A stretch of DNA of 39,662 nt, taken from positions 1 through 39,662 of the forward strand of contig JAMCUH010000037.1 in assembly GCA_023379435.1 (NCBI GenBank), given 5' to 3'. Source of the stretch: Thermoplasmatota archaeon (GTDB lineage: Archaea; Thermoplasmatota; Thermoplasmata; Thermoplasmatales; Thermoplasmataceae). Numbering within the stretch: position 1 is the first letter of the stretch; each line of letters begins with the position of its first letter. A program made the translations under genes and the position numbers. This document shows positions 7,596-16,459 of the stretch, one piece after another. The notes below the pieces were generated by a model. It saw only the letters and a program-made list of their open reading frames with translations, did no database searches and had not been told where the DNA came from.

Positions 7596-8416
7596 CTCAT
7601 GAGCGATGATACAGCCCTTGTGCCAATGTCAAGAAGCTTTATGAGATCCTCTAGCTGAGCGTTGAAGACGTATCCCCTGGCTCCTCTCTCTATGTCCTTG
7701 TACTCCTCCCTGGCAATAGCGAGCATGGCCTCTGGGAGCTGGCTTGACATCTGGAACATCTGTTTCGCATACTTTTCCTCAGGAAGAGATGTTTCGGAAT
7801 TTGGGAAAAGAACTGGAGTAACAGTTGCACCGGAGAGGTGACAGTTCCATGTGAGAACGTACCCGTCCTCCGTTGAAAGTGATCTGAGATCGTTCATTGC
7901 TTCAACGGGATCTCCGTCAGTTGCCTCTCCATCCGTTATATTGATAACGATGGGAGGGAACGATTCCTTGTGGCTATCAATCCATTGTGAAATCCAGTCC
8001 TTGGCCATGCTTATTGCCTTCACCATGGGGGTGTCGCTGGCGGCCACGGGGTTAAACCAGATGGGGAAATCATATTCTATCTCCTCGCCCTCGATCTGCT
8101 GTTTCCTCTTCTCAACGGTGAGAATCCTGGATTCTAAGTCAGATATGGGAAGGATGGTTGCATCTTTCAACAGTGATATTGCTGTGTCCCTCTTTGCACC
8201 ATATCCTATGATTCCAACATCAAAATAATTCCTTACACCGTCTGATTTTGTGCATCTGTTCACTATCTCGTTGAGGTTATTGTTCACAGCATCAGCTGCC
8301 TCCTCTGCTTTTGATCTGACTCCTCCACCGATCTTGTGGCTCATGGATCTGCTCTGATCTATGAGAAAAACAAACAGGCCCGGCCTATCTCGACTAATCT
8401 CCTGATCGTATGTCAT
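7592..8416 (-). CDS. VWA-domain protein (TerY/YegL-like) of the triad
   Basis: This 274-residue protein is almost entirely a von Willebrand A domain. The metal-ion-dependent adhesion site is intact: D20-x-S22-x-S24 in LIDQSRSM, Thr129 in ASDTPM, and Asp162 in NITDGEATDGDP. No signal peptide or membrane helix is seen, so it is cytoplasmic. VWA proteins of this type (TerY, YegL) are thought to act as metal-dependent protein scaffolds paired with a kinase and a PP2C. It is the first gene of a two-gene unit, overlapping the phosphatase gene by an ATGA. A promoter with TATA-like TTTTTTATATAG lies about 30 bases upstream of the ATG. Confidence 0.85.
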   Translation of the reverse strand: MTYDQEISRDRPGLFVFLIDQSRSMSHKIGGGVRSKAEEAADAVNNNLNEIVNRCTKSDGVRNYFDVGIIGYGAKRDTAISLLKDATILPISDLESRILTVEKRKQQIEGEEIEYDFPIWFNPVAASDTPMVKAISMAKDWISQWIDSHKESFPPIVINITDGEATDGDPVEAMNDLRSLSTEDGYVLTWNCHLSGATVTPVLFPNSETSLPEEKYAKQMFQMSSQLPEAMLAIAREEYKDIERGARGYVFNAQLEDLIKLLDIGTRAVSSLMR

Positions 8417-8435
8417 AGATAAGTATTGGGCACCT

Positions 8436-8449
8436 CTATATAAAAAATT
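8436..8449 (-). promoter_or_regulatory. TATA-box promoter of the VWA-PP2C unit
   Basis: On the minus strand the sequence TTTTTTATATAGAGG lies about 25-30 bases before the ATG at 8416. This is the usual archaeal TATA distance for a leaderless or short-leader transcript. No other TATA-like element is seen in the 76-base gap. Confidence 0.5.
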
Positions 8450-8492
8450 TTGTCTGCCAATATTTATATTGTCATATTAATTACAATGGATT

Positions 8493-9353
8493 TCATGTTC
8501 TGAACACAACATGTTCCAGAGAACCGTCGAGGTAATTCCTAAGACTCGTAGCTGCCCTTTTCAAATATACCGGTTCGAATTCGGAACCCATACCTGCAAT
8601 ATGGGGCGTCGCAATGCAATTATCCGGAACGTCGTCTGCTATGACGGGTTCGTTCCACCATACATCAGTGAGGTAGAATTTATCTGGGTTTTCCCTGAGA
8701 TATGAAAGCATATCTTCTTTTTTCACAATGTCTCCTCTTGCAACATTTACAATAATGTTGCCACGGAATTGATCAAGGAGTTTTCTGTTGACCATTGATC
8801 TTGTTTCTGAGGTCAGGGGAACGCTTATGACAACTATGTCTGATCCCCTCATGAGATCATCTGGAGATTCGGCAAACTCAGTTACATGGTCACTTTTTCT
8901 GGATCGGGAATATGCAAGCACGTGCATGTCCATTGAATTGGCAATAACCCCAACTTTTTTTCCTATTCCACCATAACCGAGAATTCCAATGGTTTTCCCA
9001 TACAATATGGAAACCTCGAGCCTAGTGAATTTCTTCCTGTGGAATTCTTCGTTGTGTTTACATATCTCTTTCAGATGGGACAGTATCAGAGCAAATACCG
9101 TTTCTGCCACTGGTTCATTGTAGCCTCCGGCATTGCTCAACAGAACCGATCCTTTTGGAAACATTTCAGGAAAAAATCTGTCATTTCCAGCCGACATGCT
9201 CTGGAATATCCTGGCATTCCTCCACTTCCCTGGATCTCTTCGAAAAATTACAGCCTCAGCCTGGTCCGGCTCGGAAACGTATTCAAGCCCAGTTATCTCA
9301 ATACATTCTTCCTTCAAGTCATCCGGCAGATCAAGGTCTATGGAAAATTTCAT
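8493..9353 (-). CDS. D-isomer-specific 2-hydroxyacid dehydrogenase
   Basis: This 286-residue NAD(P)-dependent oxidoreductase reduces 2-keto acids to D-2-hydroxy acids, or the reverse. The Rossmann motif GILGYGGIGKKVG spans about residues 125-137. The substrate-binding Arg is in NVARGDIV, the helper Glu region is DVWWNEPV, and the catalytic His is in ATPHIAG, near the C-terminus. It is somewhat shorter than the usual 310-330 residues, mainly at the N-terminal substrate domain. Specificity (glyoxylate, hydroxypyruvate, phenylpyruvate or other) cannot be read. It stands alone, with the triad promoter downstream and a long gap upstream. Confidence 0.88.
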   Translation of the reverse strand: MKFSIDLDLPDDLKEECIEITGLEYVSEPDQAEAVIFRRDPGKWRNARIFQSMSAGNDRFFPEMFPKGSVLLSNAGGYNEPVAETVFALILSHLKEICKHNEEFHRKKFTRLEVSILYGKTIGILGYGGIGKKVGVIANSMDMHVLAYSRSRKSDHVTEFAESPDDLMRGSDIVVISVPLTSETRSMVNRKLLDQFRGNIIVNVARGDIVKKEDMLSYLRENPDKFYLTDVWWNEPVIADDVPDNCIATPHIAGMGSEFEPVYLKRAATSLRNYLDGSLEHVVFRT

Positions 9354-9825
9354 TCATGAAAATCATAAGAGATCTTAAGTAATTTCCTTAAGAAAAAAAG
9401 GTATATCTGTTAAACTCGCTTAAAATTTGGAGGGCATCGTCAGGAACTCTCACTGACCTGTTTTATCAATGAATGTGATTTGCAAAAAAGTATATCCTAA
9501 AGCATACCTCGGTCGCATACAGTATCATTGTATATTCGATCGTAAATTGGCAGGGAACAGCATTATTGTTATAATACAATAACTGAAGAAGTGCATCTTG
9601 CGCAGGATAAGAGTAAAATGAAGAACATATAATGAAATACCATTATCCAAGAAACAGATTACCTTACAAAAATATAGAATTAATAGAACCTTTATACCGC
9701 CATAACAACAGTAAAAAAAGGGCTCAACGCTGGAATCCTTACCTATGGTTTTTTGTTTTTTTTTTTGAAAAAATAAAATTCTTCATACCATAGACTCAGT
9801 TTCAGGAATTTCTGATTAGCTGGGA
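9354..9825. other. AT-rich intergenic region, no gene seen
   Basis: This region is AT-rich with frequent stops in all frames. It holds a near-palindrome around 9562-9577 (ATTGT, 6 bases, ACAAT) and a hairpin-like element with CTATGGT at 9744-9750 and ACCATAG at 9786-9792. The latter encloses an 11-base T run followed by an A-rich run. I see no Shine-Dalgarno followed by an open frame and no RNA signature. Confidence 0.45.
9744..9792. repeat. Imperfect inverted repeat around a T/A tract
   Basis: CTATGGT at the left is answered by ACCATAG at the right, and the interior is T-rich then A-rich, so the whole segment could fold into a long imperfect hairpin. It could be a terminator-like element or a relic of a small mobile repeat. 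Nothing in the window repeats it. Confidence 0.35.
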
Positions 9826-10134
9826 GTGATAATTATTACCAATATCTCCCTCTCGCCGGTATGCAACCTGACCAAATTTTTCTATTCCAATGATCTCGGC
9901 AAATCCCATGAAGAGGTTGAGGATTCTTTTGGTATTCTAAAACTGGGGATGTGTATTCGACTCAGGAACTTTCAACTTGCTCTTCATATCATTAGATCGA
10001 TCCAAGAAGAAAGAACAGTTTCCATACAATTGTTGTGGAGAAGGAACTTTCCAGACTATCACAACTGTATAATGAGGAATTCATTAAATATACGGATTAA
10101 GAATGATTGTTCAGCTTTAGTGACGCCTAATTGA
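9826..10134 (+). pseudogene. Possible decayed transposase fragment (doubtful)
   Basis: A 102-codon frame opens at GTG 9826. The segment FYSNDLGKSHEEVEDSFG followed by ILKLGMCIRL (about residues 19-46) recalls the C-terminal part of IS4/IS1634-group transposases, where a conserved Glu sits in an 'IEdsFRilKs' motif. The rest of the frame does not look like any protein I know, and the other two plus frames are also briefly protein-like (for example VVEKELSRLSQLYNEEFIKY near 10037-10096). This suggests frameshift decay. No terminal repeats or target duplications are visible. It may equally be non-coding. Confidence 0.25.
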
Positions 10135-10233
10135 TCTGATGATATCATGAATCTGCCAAAAATATTTTTTAATATTTCTTATAAGCTGCTAAGTAATATC
10201 TATATGTAAAATGGATATTAAGAGTGAAACACC

Positions 10234-10830
10234 ATGAGGAGTGTGGAAATGTTTAAGCTGCATGCAAAGGCTCATCTCCCGACATTATTTGGGGATTTTG
10301 AAATATATGTATTTGATGATGATGGTGACCCTTCTGAACACGCTGTTCTTGTGAAGGGTGATGTGTACAATGCCGATTCTGTTCCAGTCAGGATACATTC
10401 AGAATGCCTCACTGGTGATGTTTTCGGTTCAAAACGCTGTGACTGCAGGGAGCAGCTTGTGAAATCCCTTGAAATGCTTTCGTCTATGGAGAGAGGAATT
10501 CTCATATACCTCAGGCAGGAAGGAAGAGGTATAGGCCTCAAGAATAAGATCAAGGCCTACAGTCTTCAGGAGAATGGTTTCGATACAGTGGAGGCAAACC
10601 TTGCCCTCGGGTTGCCCGTTGACAGCAGGGATTATACATTTGCCATAAATGTTCTTCACTACTTTGGAATATCCAGAATCAAGCTTATGTCCAACAATCC
10701 TCTCAAGTTCCAGTTCTTGCAGGAAAATGGCATTGATGTTATAGAGAGAATACCGCTCATAACTGATCCCAGACCGGAGGATAAGTTTTATTTGGAAACA
10801 AAAAGAAACAGGATGGGACATCAGCTGTGA
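10234..10830 (+). CDS. ribA: GTP cyclohydrolase II (riboflavin synthesis)
   Basis: This 198-residue enzyme opens the imidazole ring of GTP, releasing formate and pyrophosphate, as the first step of riboflavin synthesis. The zinc ligands are Cys58, Cys69 and Cys71 in [16 protein letters not shown]. The GTP-binding RQEGRGIGL spans 94-102, and the catalytic Tyr109 is in KIKAYSLQ. Length equals the bacterial monofunctional enzyme (about 196-200). Most archaea use the unrelated GTP cyclohydrolase III, so a RibA-type enzyme here is notable and suggests an old transfer from bacteria. ATG at 10234 is chosen; ATG at 10249 is an in-frame alternative. The glucose dehydrogenase gene follows after 31 bases. 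Confidence 0.92.
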   Translation: MRSVEMFKLHAKAHLPTLFGDFEIYVFDDDGDPSEHAVLVKGDVYNADSVPVRIHSECLTGDVFGSKRCDCREQLVKSLEMLSSMERGILIYLRQEGRGIGLKNKIKAYSLQENGFDTVEANLALGLPVDSRDYTFAINVLHYFGISRIKLMSNNPLKFQFLQENGIDVIERIPLITDPRPEDKFYLETKRNRMGHQL

Positions 10831-10861
10831 TGTTTAAAATACTCCACTAATATATTCTGGC

Positions 10862-11938
10862 ATGGTTCATGCACTGCTTACAAATGCCCCGGGAGGCGGC
10901 ATTGATTACAGAGATGTGATAATAGAGGAAGAAGAGCATGATCTTGTTCTGAGCCCTTTATACACAGGAATATGTGGAACAGACAGGGGAATAGTAAATG
11001 GATCGCTGAACTTTGCGAAAAACCCCGAAAAGTCAGATTACCTTGTTCTTGGTCATGAATCTGTGTGTGTTGTGAGGGATTCATCAAACAGTCAATTCAA
11101 GGAAGGCGATCTTGTTGTGCCTCTTGTGAGGAGACCAGGTAACTGCCCAAACTGCCTCATAGGAAGGCAGGACAACTGCTCTGATGGAAATAAGAAAGAG
11201 GCTGGAGTAACGGGAAAGCATGGATTCATGCGATCCAGGTTCAATGAGGATTCCCAATTTGTTGTAAGAATTGACGATCCATACATGGAAAAAATTTCTG
11301 TCCTGACTGAACCCCTGAAGAACGTTGTGAAAGGATTTGAGGTGATTGAAACCATTTCAAAAAGATCTGTTTACGCAGGCGCTGACTCTTCATTCACAAA
11401 CAAGAACTGTGTTGTAATCGGTACAGGAACAGAGGCTTTTCTCTACGGTATCATGTCTTCAGAGTATGGATTCAACACTGCCCTCACGAATAGGCACCCC
11501 CTCAGCAGAGAAAAAATGGATCTAATTTCGGATTTCTCACTGAATTTTTTTGACTATTCCACTGATATTGCTTATCCCTTTAAAAGCGAAATTGATCTTG
11601 TTATCGACACAAGTGGCGACCCGGCAACTGTATTGAAATTTCTGCGGCTCATGAACTACAACGGAATTTTCCTTTTCTTCGGGACAAATGGCAAGGCACC
11701 AGCTTCCAGCATCAATGGAAATGATATTGATCACATAGTGGAGAGGAACATCACAATTGCCGGAAGCGTTGATGCGGCAAAGGTACATTACATAAGAGCA
11801 GTTAAATACCTAAAGAGATGGTTCAAATCTTTACCCGTTGAAAGTATTATCACTGGGGAATATAGGCCTGAATACACTGAAATATTCAAGAAAAAGCCTG
11901 AGGATGAGATCAAATCTGTCATAAAGTGGGGGGAGTAG
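10862..11938 (+). CDS. gdh: Glucose 1-dehydrogenase, zinc-dependent (Thermoplasma type)
   Basis: This 358-residue medium-chain dehydrogenase oxidises glucose (and often galactose) to the lactone with NAD(P)+, the first step of the Entner-Doudoroff route in these archaea. Catalytic zinc ligands are Cys38 in GICGTDRG and His65-Glu66 in LGHES. The structural zinc lobe carries C95, C98 and C106 (NCPNCLIGRQDNC) and lacks the first of the usual four cysteines, as I recall for Thermoplasma acidophilum GDH too. The nucleotide motif GTGTEAFLYG is at about 187-196. The conserved blocks LTEPLKNV, VDAAKVHYI and FLFFGTNGKAP follow the Thermoplasma enzyme closely. Its end overlaps the FolD frame by 13 bases. 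Confidence 0.92.
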   Translation: MVHALLTNAPGGGIDYRDVIIEEEEHDLVLSPLYTGICGTDRGIVNGSLNFAKNPEKSDYLVLGHESVCVVRDSSNSQFKEGDLVVPLVRRPGNCPNCLIGRQDNCSDGNKKEAGVTGKHGFMRSRFNEDSQFVVRIDDPYMEKISVLTEPLKNVVKGFEVIETISKRSVYAGADSSFTNKNCVVIGTGTEAFLYGIMSSEYGFNTALTNRHPLSREKMDLISDFSLNFFDYSTDIAYPFKSEIDLVIDTSGDPATVLKFLRLMNYNGIFLFFGTNGKAPASSINGNDIDHIVERNITIAGSVDAAKVHYIRAVKYLKRWFKSLPVESIITGEYRPEYTEIFKKKPEDEIKSVIKWGE

Positions 11939-12786
11939 ATAAGTTGCTTCTTGAAGGCAAAGGGATTGCAGACAGGATAATGTTGGAGCTTTCATCTGCT
12001 GCCAGAGATATGGAAGAGAAGAGCGGATCAAGGCCAAGACTTGATCTTATTCTTGTGGGTGATGACCAGGGTGCGAGGATATATTCCCAGGCAAAGATGA
12101 AGCGTGGTAAAAAGATTGGGTGCGACGTAACACTGACAGAGCTGCCTGAGGATTCATCCATGAAAGAGGTGAGTTCCATCATAGGGGAAAAATCCTTAGA
12201 TCCAGATATCCATGGCATCATGATTGAGAATCCTGTTCCGAAAAATCTCTCCATATCGGAGCTTGCAGATCTGATACCATACTATAAGGATGTCGATGGA
12301 ACAGGCTCAATGAATCAGGGTCTAATTGTTTCAAAGAAGGAATTTCTGGTGCCGGCAACGCCAGCTGCTGTTGTGGAAATTCTCACCACTTTCGGCATTA
12401 ATGGTACCGTAACAATAGTGAATAGATCACCAGTTGTCGGAAGACCTCTTGCAGGCATGTTACTGAACAGGGATTATACCGTGACGGTATGCCACAGCAA
12501 GACACCCGACCTGAAAAAATACACAATATCCTCCGATATCATTGTCACTGCTGTTGGTCATGCATCTTATTTCGATGCATCATATTTTTCTCCAGAATCG
12601 ACGGTGATAGATGTTGGTATCAACTACGTTGATGATAAGGTAGTTGGTGACGTAAAGTTCGATGATGTATCGAAACAGGTGAAAAATATCACGCCTGTTC
12701 CAGGAGGGGTTGGGCCAATAACGGCCACGCTCATATTCAGAAATCTGATCACTTCCTTCAGGTATCAGTTTTCCAAAAGACAGTGA
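11926..12786 (+). CDS. folD: FolD: methylenetetrahydrofolate dehydrogenase/cyclohydrolase
   Basis: This 286-residue bifunctional enzyme interconverts 5,10-methylene-, methenyl- and 10-formyl-tetrahydrofolate. The catalytic Tyr53 and Lys57 lie in RIYSQAKMK. The cofactor-binding region has VNRSPVVGRPLAG, and the C-terminal signature PVPGGVGPIT is intact. The frame opens with GTG at 11926, overlapping the end of the glucose dehydrogenase gene by 13 bases; TTG at 11944 is an alternative start. The overlap implies co-translation with glucose dehydrogenase. The link between the two is unlikely to be metabolic beyond shared pyridine-nucleotide use. Confidence 0.92.
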   Translation: MGGVDKLLLEGKGIADRIMLELSSAARDMEEKSGSRPRLDLILVGDDQGARIYSQAKMKRGKKIGCDVTLTELPEDSSMKEVSSIIGEKSLDPDIHGIMIENPVPKNLSISELADLIPYYKDVDGTGSMNQGLIVSKKEFLVPATPAAVVEILTTFGINGTVTIVNRSPVVGRPLAGMLLNRDYTVTVCHSKTPDLKKYTISSDIIVTAVGHASYFDASYFSPESTVIDVGINYVDDKVVGDVKFDDVSKQVKNITPVPGGVGPITATLIFRNLITSFRYQFSKRQ

Positions 12787-12821
12787 CAGTCTTACACAAA
12801 CTCAGGAATTGAGAAATTATA

Positions 12822-12839
12822 TTAATATTTATAATATAA
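12822..12839 (+). promoter_or_regulatory. TATA-box region of the nadE unit
   Basis: The AT-rich run with ATTAATATTTATAATA ends about 10-15 bases before the ATG at 12849, and its centre lies about 20-25 bases upstream. This fits an archaeal TATA box giving a leaderless or nearly leaderless message for nadE and the antiporter. Confidence 0.45.
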
Positions 12840-12848
12840 AGTCAGACA

Positions 12849-13586
12849 ATGAGTGATTCTGTTCTTCTCAACGAAATTCACGTTATCGAAAATTTTCTGA
12901 AGGAGAAGATAGGTAAAAAAAGAGCTGTGATCGGAATCAGCGGTGGTATTGACAGCTCCCTTGTTTTGACACTCCTGTCAAACAGTATTCCTGTTAGTAA
13001 TATCATGCCATTCTTTCTTCCTGAAAAAAGAACGCCTGAATCTGATTTCAGAGATGTTGAAACACTTTGCAAGAGTCTTTCCATTCCGTATGAGACCATC
13101 TTCATTGACCCCATTTCAGAATCTTTCAAAAAAGTGTTAAAACCACCCAGAAGGGAACTGGATGGTAACATAAAAGCAAGGGTTAGGATGACAATTCTGT
13201 ATGAAAAGGCGAATGAGAACGACGGTTTGGTCATAGGCACAACAAACTATTCTGAATACATGACCGGATACTTTACAAAGTACGGAGATGGCGCCTGCGA
13301 TATTGAGCCAATCCTTCATCTTAAGAAGAGCGATGTCAGGAAACTTGCAGCACTCATGAGAGTGCCTGAGAGCATTCTTTCCAAAAAACCGAGCGCAGGT
13401 TTGTGGGAGGGGCAATCTGATGAGGAAGAGATGGGCATAACATATGATGAGATAGACAGGATCCTTTCGCTTATGGATTCTGGTAAGACGGAAGACAATG
13501 ATACATATAGAAAGGTCGAAGAGATGGTAAGGGTAAGTTTTCACAAGAGGATCCAGCCTGAGAATCTGCTTTCCCAGAGGAAGTAG
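12849..13586 (+). CDS. nadE: Ammonia-dependent NAD+ synthetase
   Basis: This 245-residue enzyme converts deamido-NAD+ to NAD+ with ATP and ammonia. The PP-loop motif SGGIDSS is at 31-37 with the preceding VIGI strand. The second region GTTNYSEYMTGYFTKYGD and the substrate-binding SAGLWEGQSDEEEMG are well conserved. There is no glutaminase domain, so it is the short ammonia-using form, of normal length for archaea. The antiporter gene begins 6 bases after the stop, so the two form an operon. Confidence 0.93.
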   Translation: MSDSVLLNEIHVIENFLKEKIGKKRAVIGISGGIDSSLVLTLLSNSIPVSNIMPFFLPEKRTPESDFRDVETLCKSLSIPYETIFIDPISESFKKVLKPPRRELDGNIKARVRMTILYEKANENDGLVIGTTNYSEYMTGYFTKYGDGACDIEPILHLKKSDVRKLAALMRVPESILSKKPSAGLWEGQSDEEEMGITYDEIDRILSLMDSGKTEDNDTYRKVEEMVRVSFHKRIQPENLLSQRK

Positions 13587-13592
13587 GATTCC

Positions 13593-14870
13593 ATGGCGAT
13601 TTCCTCCGAATTCCTGCAGCTCAGCCTTATTCTTATCGTCGCTGCATTCGCCATACCCATATCAAGGAAGGTTTCTGTCATTGAAATTCCCATCCTCATC
13701 GGTCTTGGCATACTGTTCGGCCCAGTCCTTGGAATAATAAGTCACGGTTTCGCCATAAATTTCATGTCACAGTTTGCAACGGTTGGAATCGGTCTTCTTG
13801 GAATAATGATAATTCTTTATTCGGAAAGCCACAGGATCGATATCAGATTATTCAGGAGACTTCTCTCAAAGATCGTTCTTCTGGATACCCTTGGTCTTTT
13901 GATTACCGCATTCGTAACTGCATTCCTTTTCTCTCTCATAACGGGTGCACCTCTTATCATAGGTTTCATTTTTGGTGCAATTATTTCTCCAACTGATCCT
14001 GCTTCCGTCATACCTCTTCTGAGAAGAATGACACTCAGCGAGGATGTCACGGGAACGCTCATAGGTGAAAGCATGTTCAATGATCCCCTGAGTATAATCC
14101 TCTTTTATTTAGGAATAGCACTGATAGCTCCCGGAATATCCCAGGTCACCATATTTTCCGACCTGAATGTGAGATTCGGCATATACGCCGCAACTCTCCT
14201 CTACCTGATGATGCAGATACTTATCCCTGCTGTAAGCGGCATTGCTGTTGGCTTTCTCATCATATACCTCAACAAGATATTCAACTTTGAGAACCTCCTT
14301 CTCGGCCTTATCCTTGGCATAATTCTGCTCGAGTTCGCATTCTTCGAGGCACTGTCGCTGACGCCATTCCCGGCCATCATTGCAACCGGTGCCGTCATAG
14401 GAAATTTCAGCGAAAAGAGCATATTCTGGGAGAGGGAGGCAAATTTTCAGGCAAATCTTGCAGTTCTGGCACAGAGCATAATATTTCTTCTTCTCGGTTC
14501 CATCATCACACTGGGGCAGATAACGAGTTATATCCTGCTGGGTATAATCATGTCACTGGTTGTGATGTTCGTTGCAAGGCCGGCGTCTGTATTCCCATCA
14601 ATTCTCCTTGCATCGCTCAGAAGATCACGCGTGAAATTTGGAAACAAGGTGAAATGGTTCATATCACTTGTTGGACCAAGGGGTGTTGTTTCCGTGGTTC
14701 TTTCTGCCATACCTTATTCACTTGGTCTTGAATATCATATTAGTATACTTATAAAATGGGGACCTGTTCTCTCTGTTTCAGCAATATTCGTTGTACTTCT
14801 ATCAATAATACTCACCACGGTATATTCCCCAACCGTGGGAAGGAAACTTATTCCACCACCAAAGGATTAG
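13593..14870 (+). CDS. CPA1-family Na+/H+ antiporter (NhaP-like)
   Basis: This 425-residue membrane protein has about 12-13 hydrophobic helices. The cation-binding motifs of the CPA1 family are visible: SPTDPASV with Asp135, and GESMFNDPLS with Asn163-Asp164. The later helix carries GPRGVVSVVLS, a family hallmark. It exchanges cytoplasmic Na+ (or K+) for protons, which matters for pH and salt balance in an acidophile. It is co-transcribed with nadE (6-base gap). Its stop overlaps the stop of the convergent secretion ATPase gene by 4 bases. There is no C-terminal cytoplasmic regulatory domain. Confidence 0.9.
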   Translation: MAISSEFLQLSLILIVAAFAIPISRKVSVIEIPILIGLGILFGPVLGIISHGFAINFMSQFATVGIGLLGIMIILYSESHRIDIRLFRRLLSKIVLLDTLGLLITAFVTAFLFSLITGAPLIIGFIFGAIISPTDPASVIPLLRRMTLSEDVTGTLIGESMFNDPLSIILFYLGIALIAPGISQVTIFSDLNVRFGIYAATLLYLMMQILIPAVSGIAVGFLIIYLNKIFNFENLLLGLILGIILLEFAFFEALSLTPFPAIIATGAVIGNFSEKSIFWEREANFQANLAVLAQSIIFLLLGSIITLGQITSYILLGIIMSLVVMFVARPASVFPSILLASLRRSRVKFGNKVKWFISLVGPRGVVSVVLSAIPYSLGLEYHISILIKWGPVLSVSAIFVVLLSIILTTVYSPTVGRKLIPPPKD

Positions 14871-16459
14871 AGACCGAGATCGAACTGATCTTTCTCTTCC
14901 TGCAGTTCCTCGTCTGTGAGATCAAGCTCCTTAAGTAGCTGGCTCTTGTCCTTGTAAAATAGAGTGACTAATCTGGTTACATCCTTGTATGTTATGAACC
15001 TCTTCTTTATCATCCTGGTGATAATCTTTTCCCGCTGCTCGACCTCCTTCTCCAGCATCTGCTCGGTCTTGCCGATTCTCTCAGCGATCCTGTTCATAAC
15101 GTAACTGTAACCGGAAAACGTGAACTGATCATTCTGCGGGTTCCACTTGAAAACGTTGTTTATCACAATATCATTTGAGCCTGAGTCTATTCCAGTGATC
15201 TCGGATATGGATGTTGTCCTCCTGACAATTTTATTCTTGTAAACAAGTGCAGACTGCATTATTATTACATCAAGAGATGTGATCAGCGTTCTGGGAATGT
15301 TTATGGGTGACGACTCAAGCCTGTAAATGAGCGTCCTCGGATCCTCTGCATGGAAGGTACCAAAGCCGTATCTTCCTGCAGACATGGCCTGAAATACAGT
15401 GAATGCCTCTTTACCCCTTACCTCCCCGATTATGAGGTAATTGGGTCTCTGCCTCAGTGAAGCAGTGAGGAGATCAAACATGTCGATTTCACCTGCTCTT
15501 TTCCCCGTTGCCTGATTCAACTTCCCGAAGCCGGGCCTTGTGACAGCTGCAATCCAGTTCTCGTGTGGTATGTTTATCTCCCTTGTATCCTCTATGCTCA
15601 CAACCTTCATCTGTGGCGGTATGAAAAGAAGAATTGCATTGAGTGTTGTTGTCTTTCCAGATCCGGTTCCGCCCGCAACCATCATATTGGACCCGTACTC
15701 TGTGAGAACCCATAGATATGCTATCGCCCTGGCAGAAAGGGTGTTGGACATAACAAGACTTACCGGACTCAGGGGGTTTGACCTGAATTTCCTTATGGTA
15801 AAAGCAGGACCATTGTTTGTTATATACCTCCCGTATGATGCCTGTAGTCTTGATCCATCAACAAGAGTGGCATCAAGGATCGGAATGGATATGGATATAT
15901 GCTTCCCTGAATCCTGAACCATCTTTTTAACGAAGAGGTTCAGCTCAGATTCTGTATTGTATCTTACGTTGGTCTGCATGTAACCAAAATCCCTGTGATA
16001 AACGAAGACAGGAACATTGGCATTATCGCATGAAATATCTTCTATTCCAGGATCCTTCATAAGCCCATCGATTCTTCCAAAACCTACAATATCCCTTTCC
16101 ACATAGTATCTCACTACCTGCAGTGAGTTCTTGTCAAATAAGAAACCGAGATCATCGATTGTTATGTTGAAGTATTCATCAAATTCTTTCTTTTTGTCAA
16201 CGGCAGGTGCCTCGTTATATGCAGCGAGGGCGATTATGTAATCTTCAATCTGTCCTATGGCATCTTTTTCCTTTTCATCAACGGCCGGCTCTATCAAAAC
16301 ATAAACCATATCACCGGTCTTCTTGTTCAGGTATATCCTGGAATAGACGAGCCCCTGTTCCAGTTCCTCGAAAACAAGATCATCATTCGTTGGAGAATCT
16401 GTTAGCTCTATCTGATCCCTTTTTAACGATACAATCGTTCTTGATTTCTTTCCAGCCAT
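14867..16459 (-). CDS. Type II/IV secretion-system ATPase, second copy (TadA/FlaI-like)
   Basis: This 530-residue motor ATPase belongs to the GspE/TadA/FlaI superfamily. Walker A is GGTGSGKT (263-270), the Asp box is SIEDTREINI (about 288-297), and Walker B is in YLIIGEVRGKEA (341-352). The His box is AGRYGFGTFHAEDP (361-374), more divergent than in FlaI. The N-terminal domain carries EDISCDNANVPVFVYHR, which is shared with the other ATPase of this operon. It follows the TadC-like gene with no gap, as the last gene of the operon. It probably powers assembly, retraction or secretion by the same platform. No FlaH-like gene is present, so this is not an archaellum cluster. Confidence 0.88.
   Translation of the reverse strand: MAGKKSRTIVSLKRDQIELTDSPTNDDLVFEELEQGLVYSRIYLNKKTGDMVYVLIEPAVDEKEKDAIGQIEDYIIALAAYNEAPAVDKKKEFDEYFNITIDDLGFLFDKNSLQVVRYYVERDIVGFGRIDGLMKDPGIEDISCDNANVPVFVYHRDFGYMQTNVRYNTESELNLFVKKMVQDSGKHISISIPILDATLVDGSRLQASYGRYITNNGPAFTIRKFRSNPLSPVSLVMSNTLSARAIAYLWVLTEYGSNMMVAGGTGSGKTTTLNAILLFIPPQMKVVSIEDTREINIPHENWIAAVTRPGFGKLNQATGKRAGEIDMFDLLTASLRQRPNYLIIGEVRGKEAFTVFQAMSAGRYGFGTFHAEDPRTLIYRLESSPINIPRTLITSLDVIIMQSALVYKNKIVRRTTSISEITGIDSGSNDIVINNVFKWNPQNDQFTFSGYSYVMNRIAERIGKTEQMLEKEVEQREKIITRMIKKRFITYKDVTRLVTLFYKDKSQLLKELDLTDEELQEEKDQFDLGL

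Noticed and set aside
8570-8590. GGTTCGAATTC resembling a tRNA T-loop
   Set aside because: It lies inside the hydroxyacid dehydrogenase gene and no acceptor stem, anticodon arm or D arm can be formed around it.
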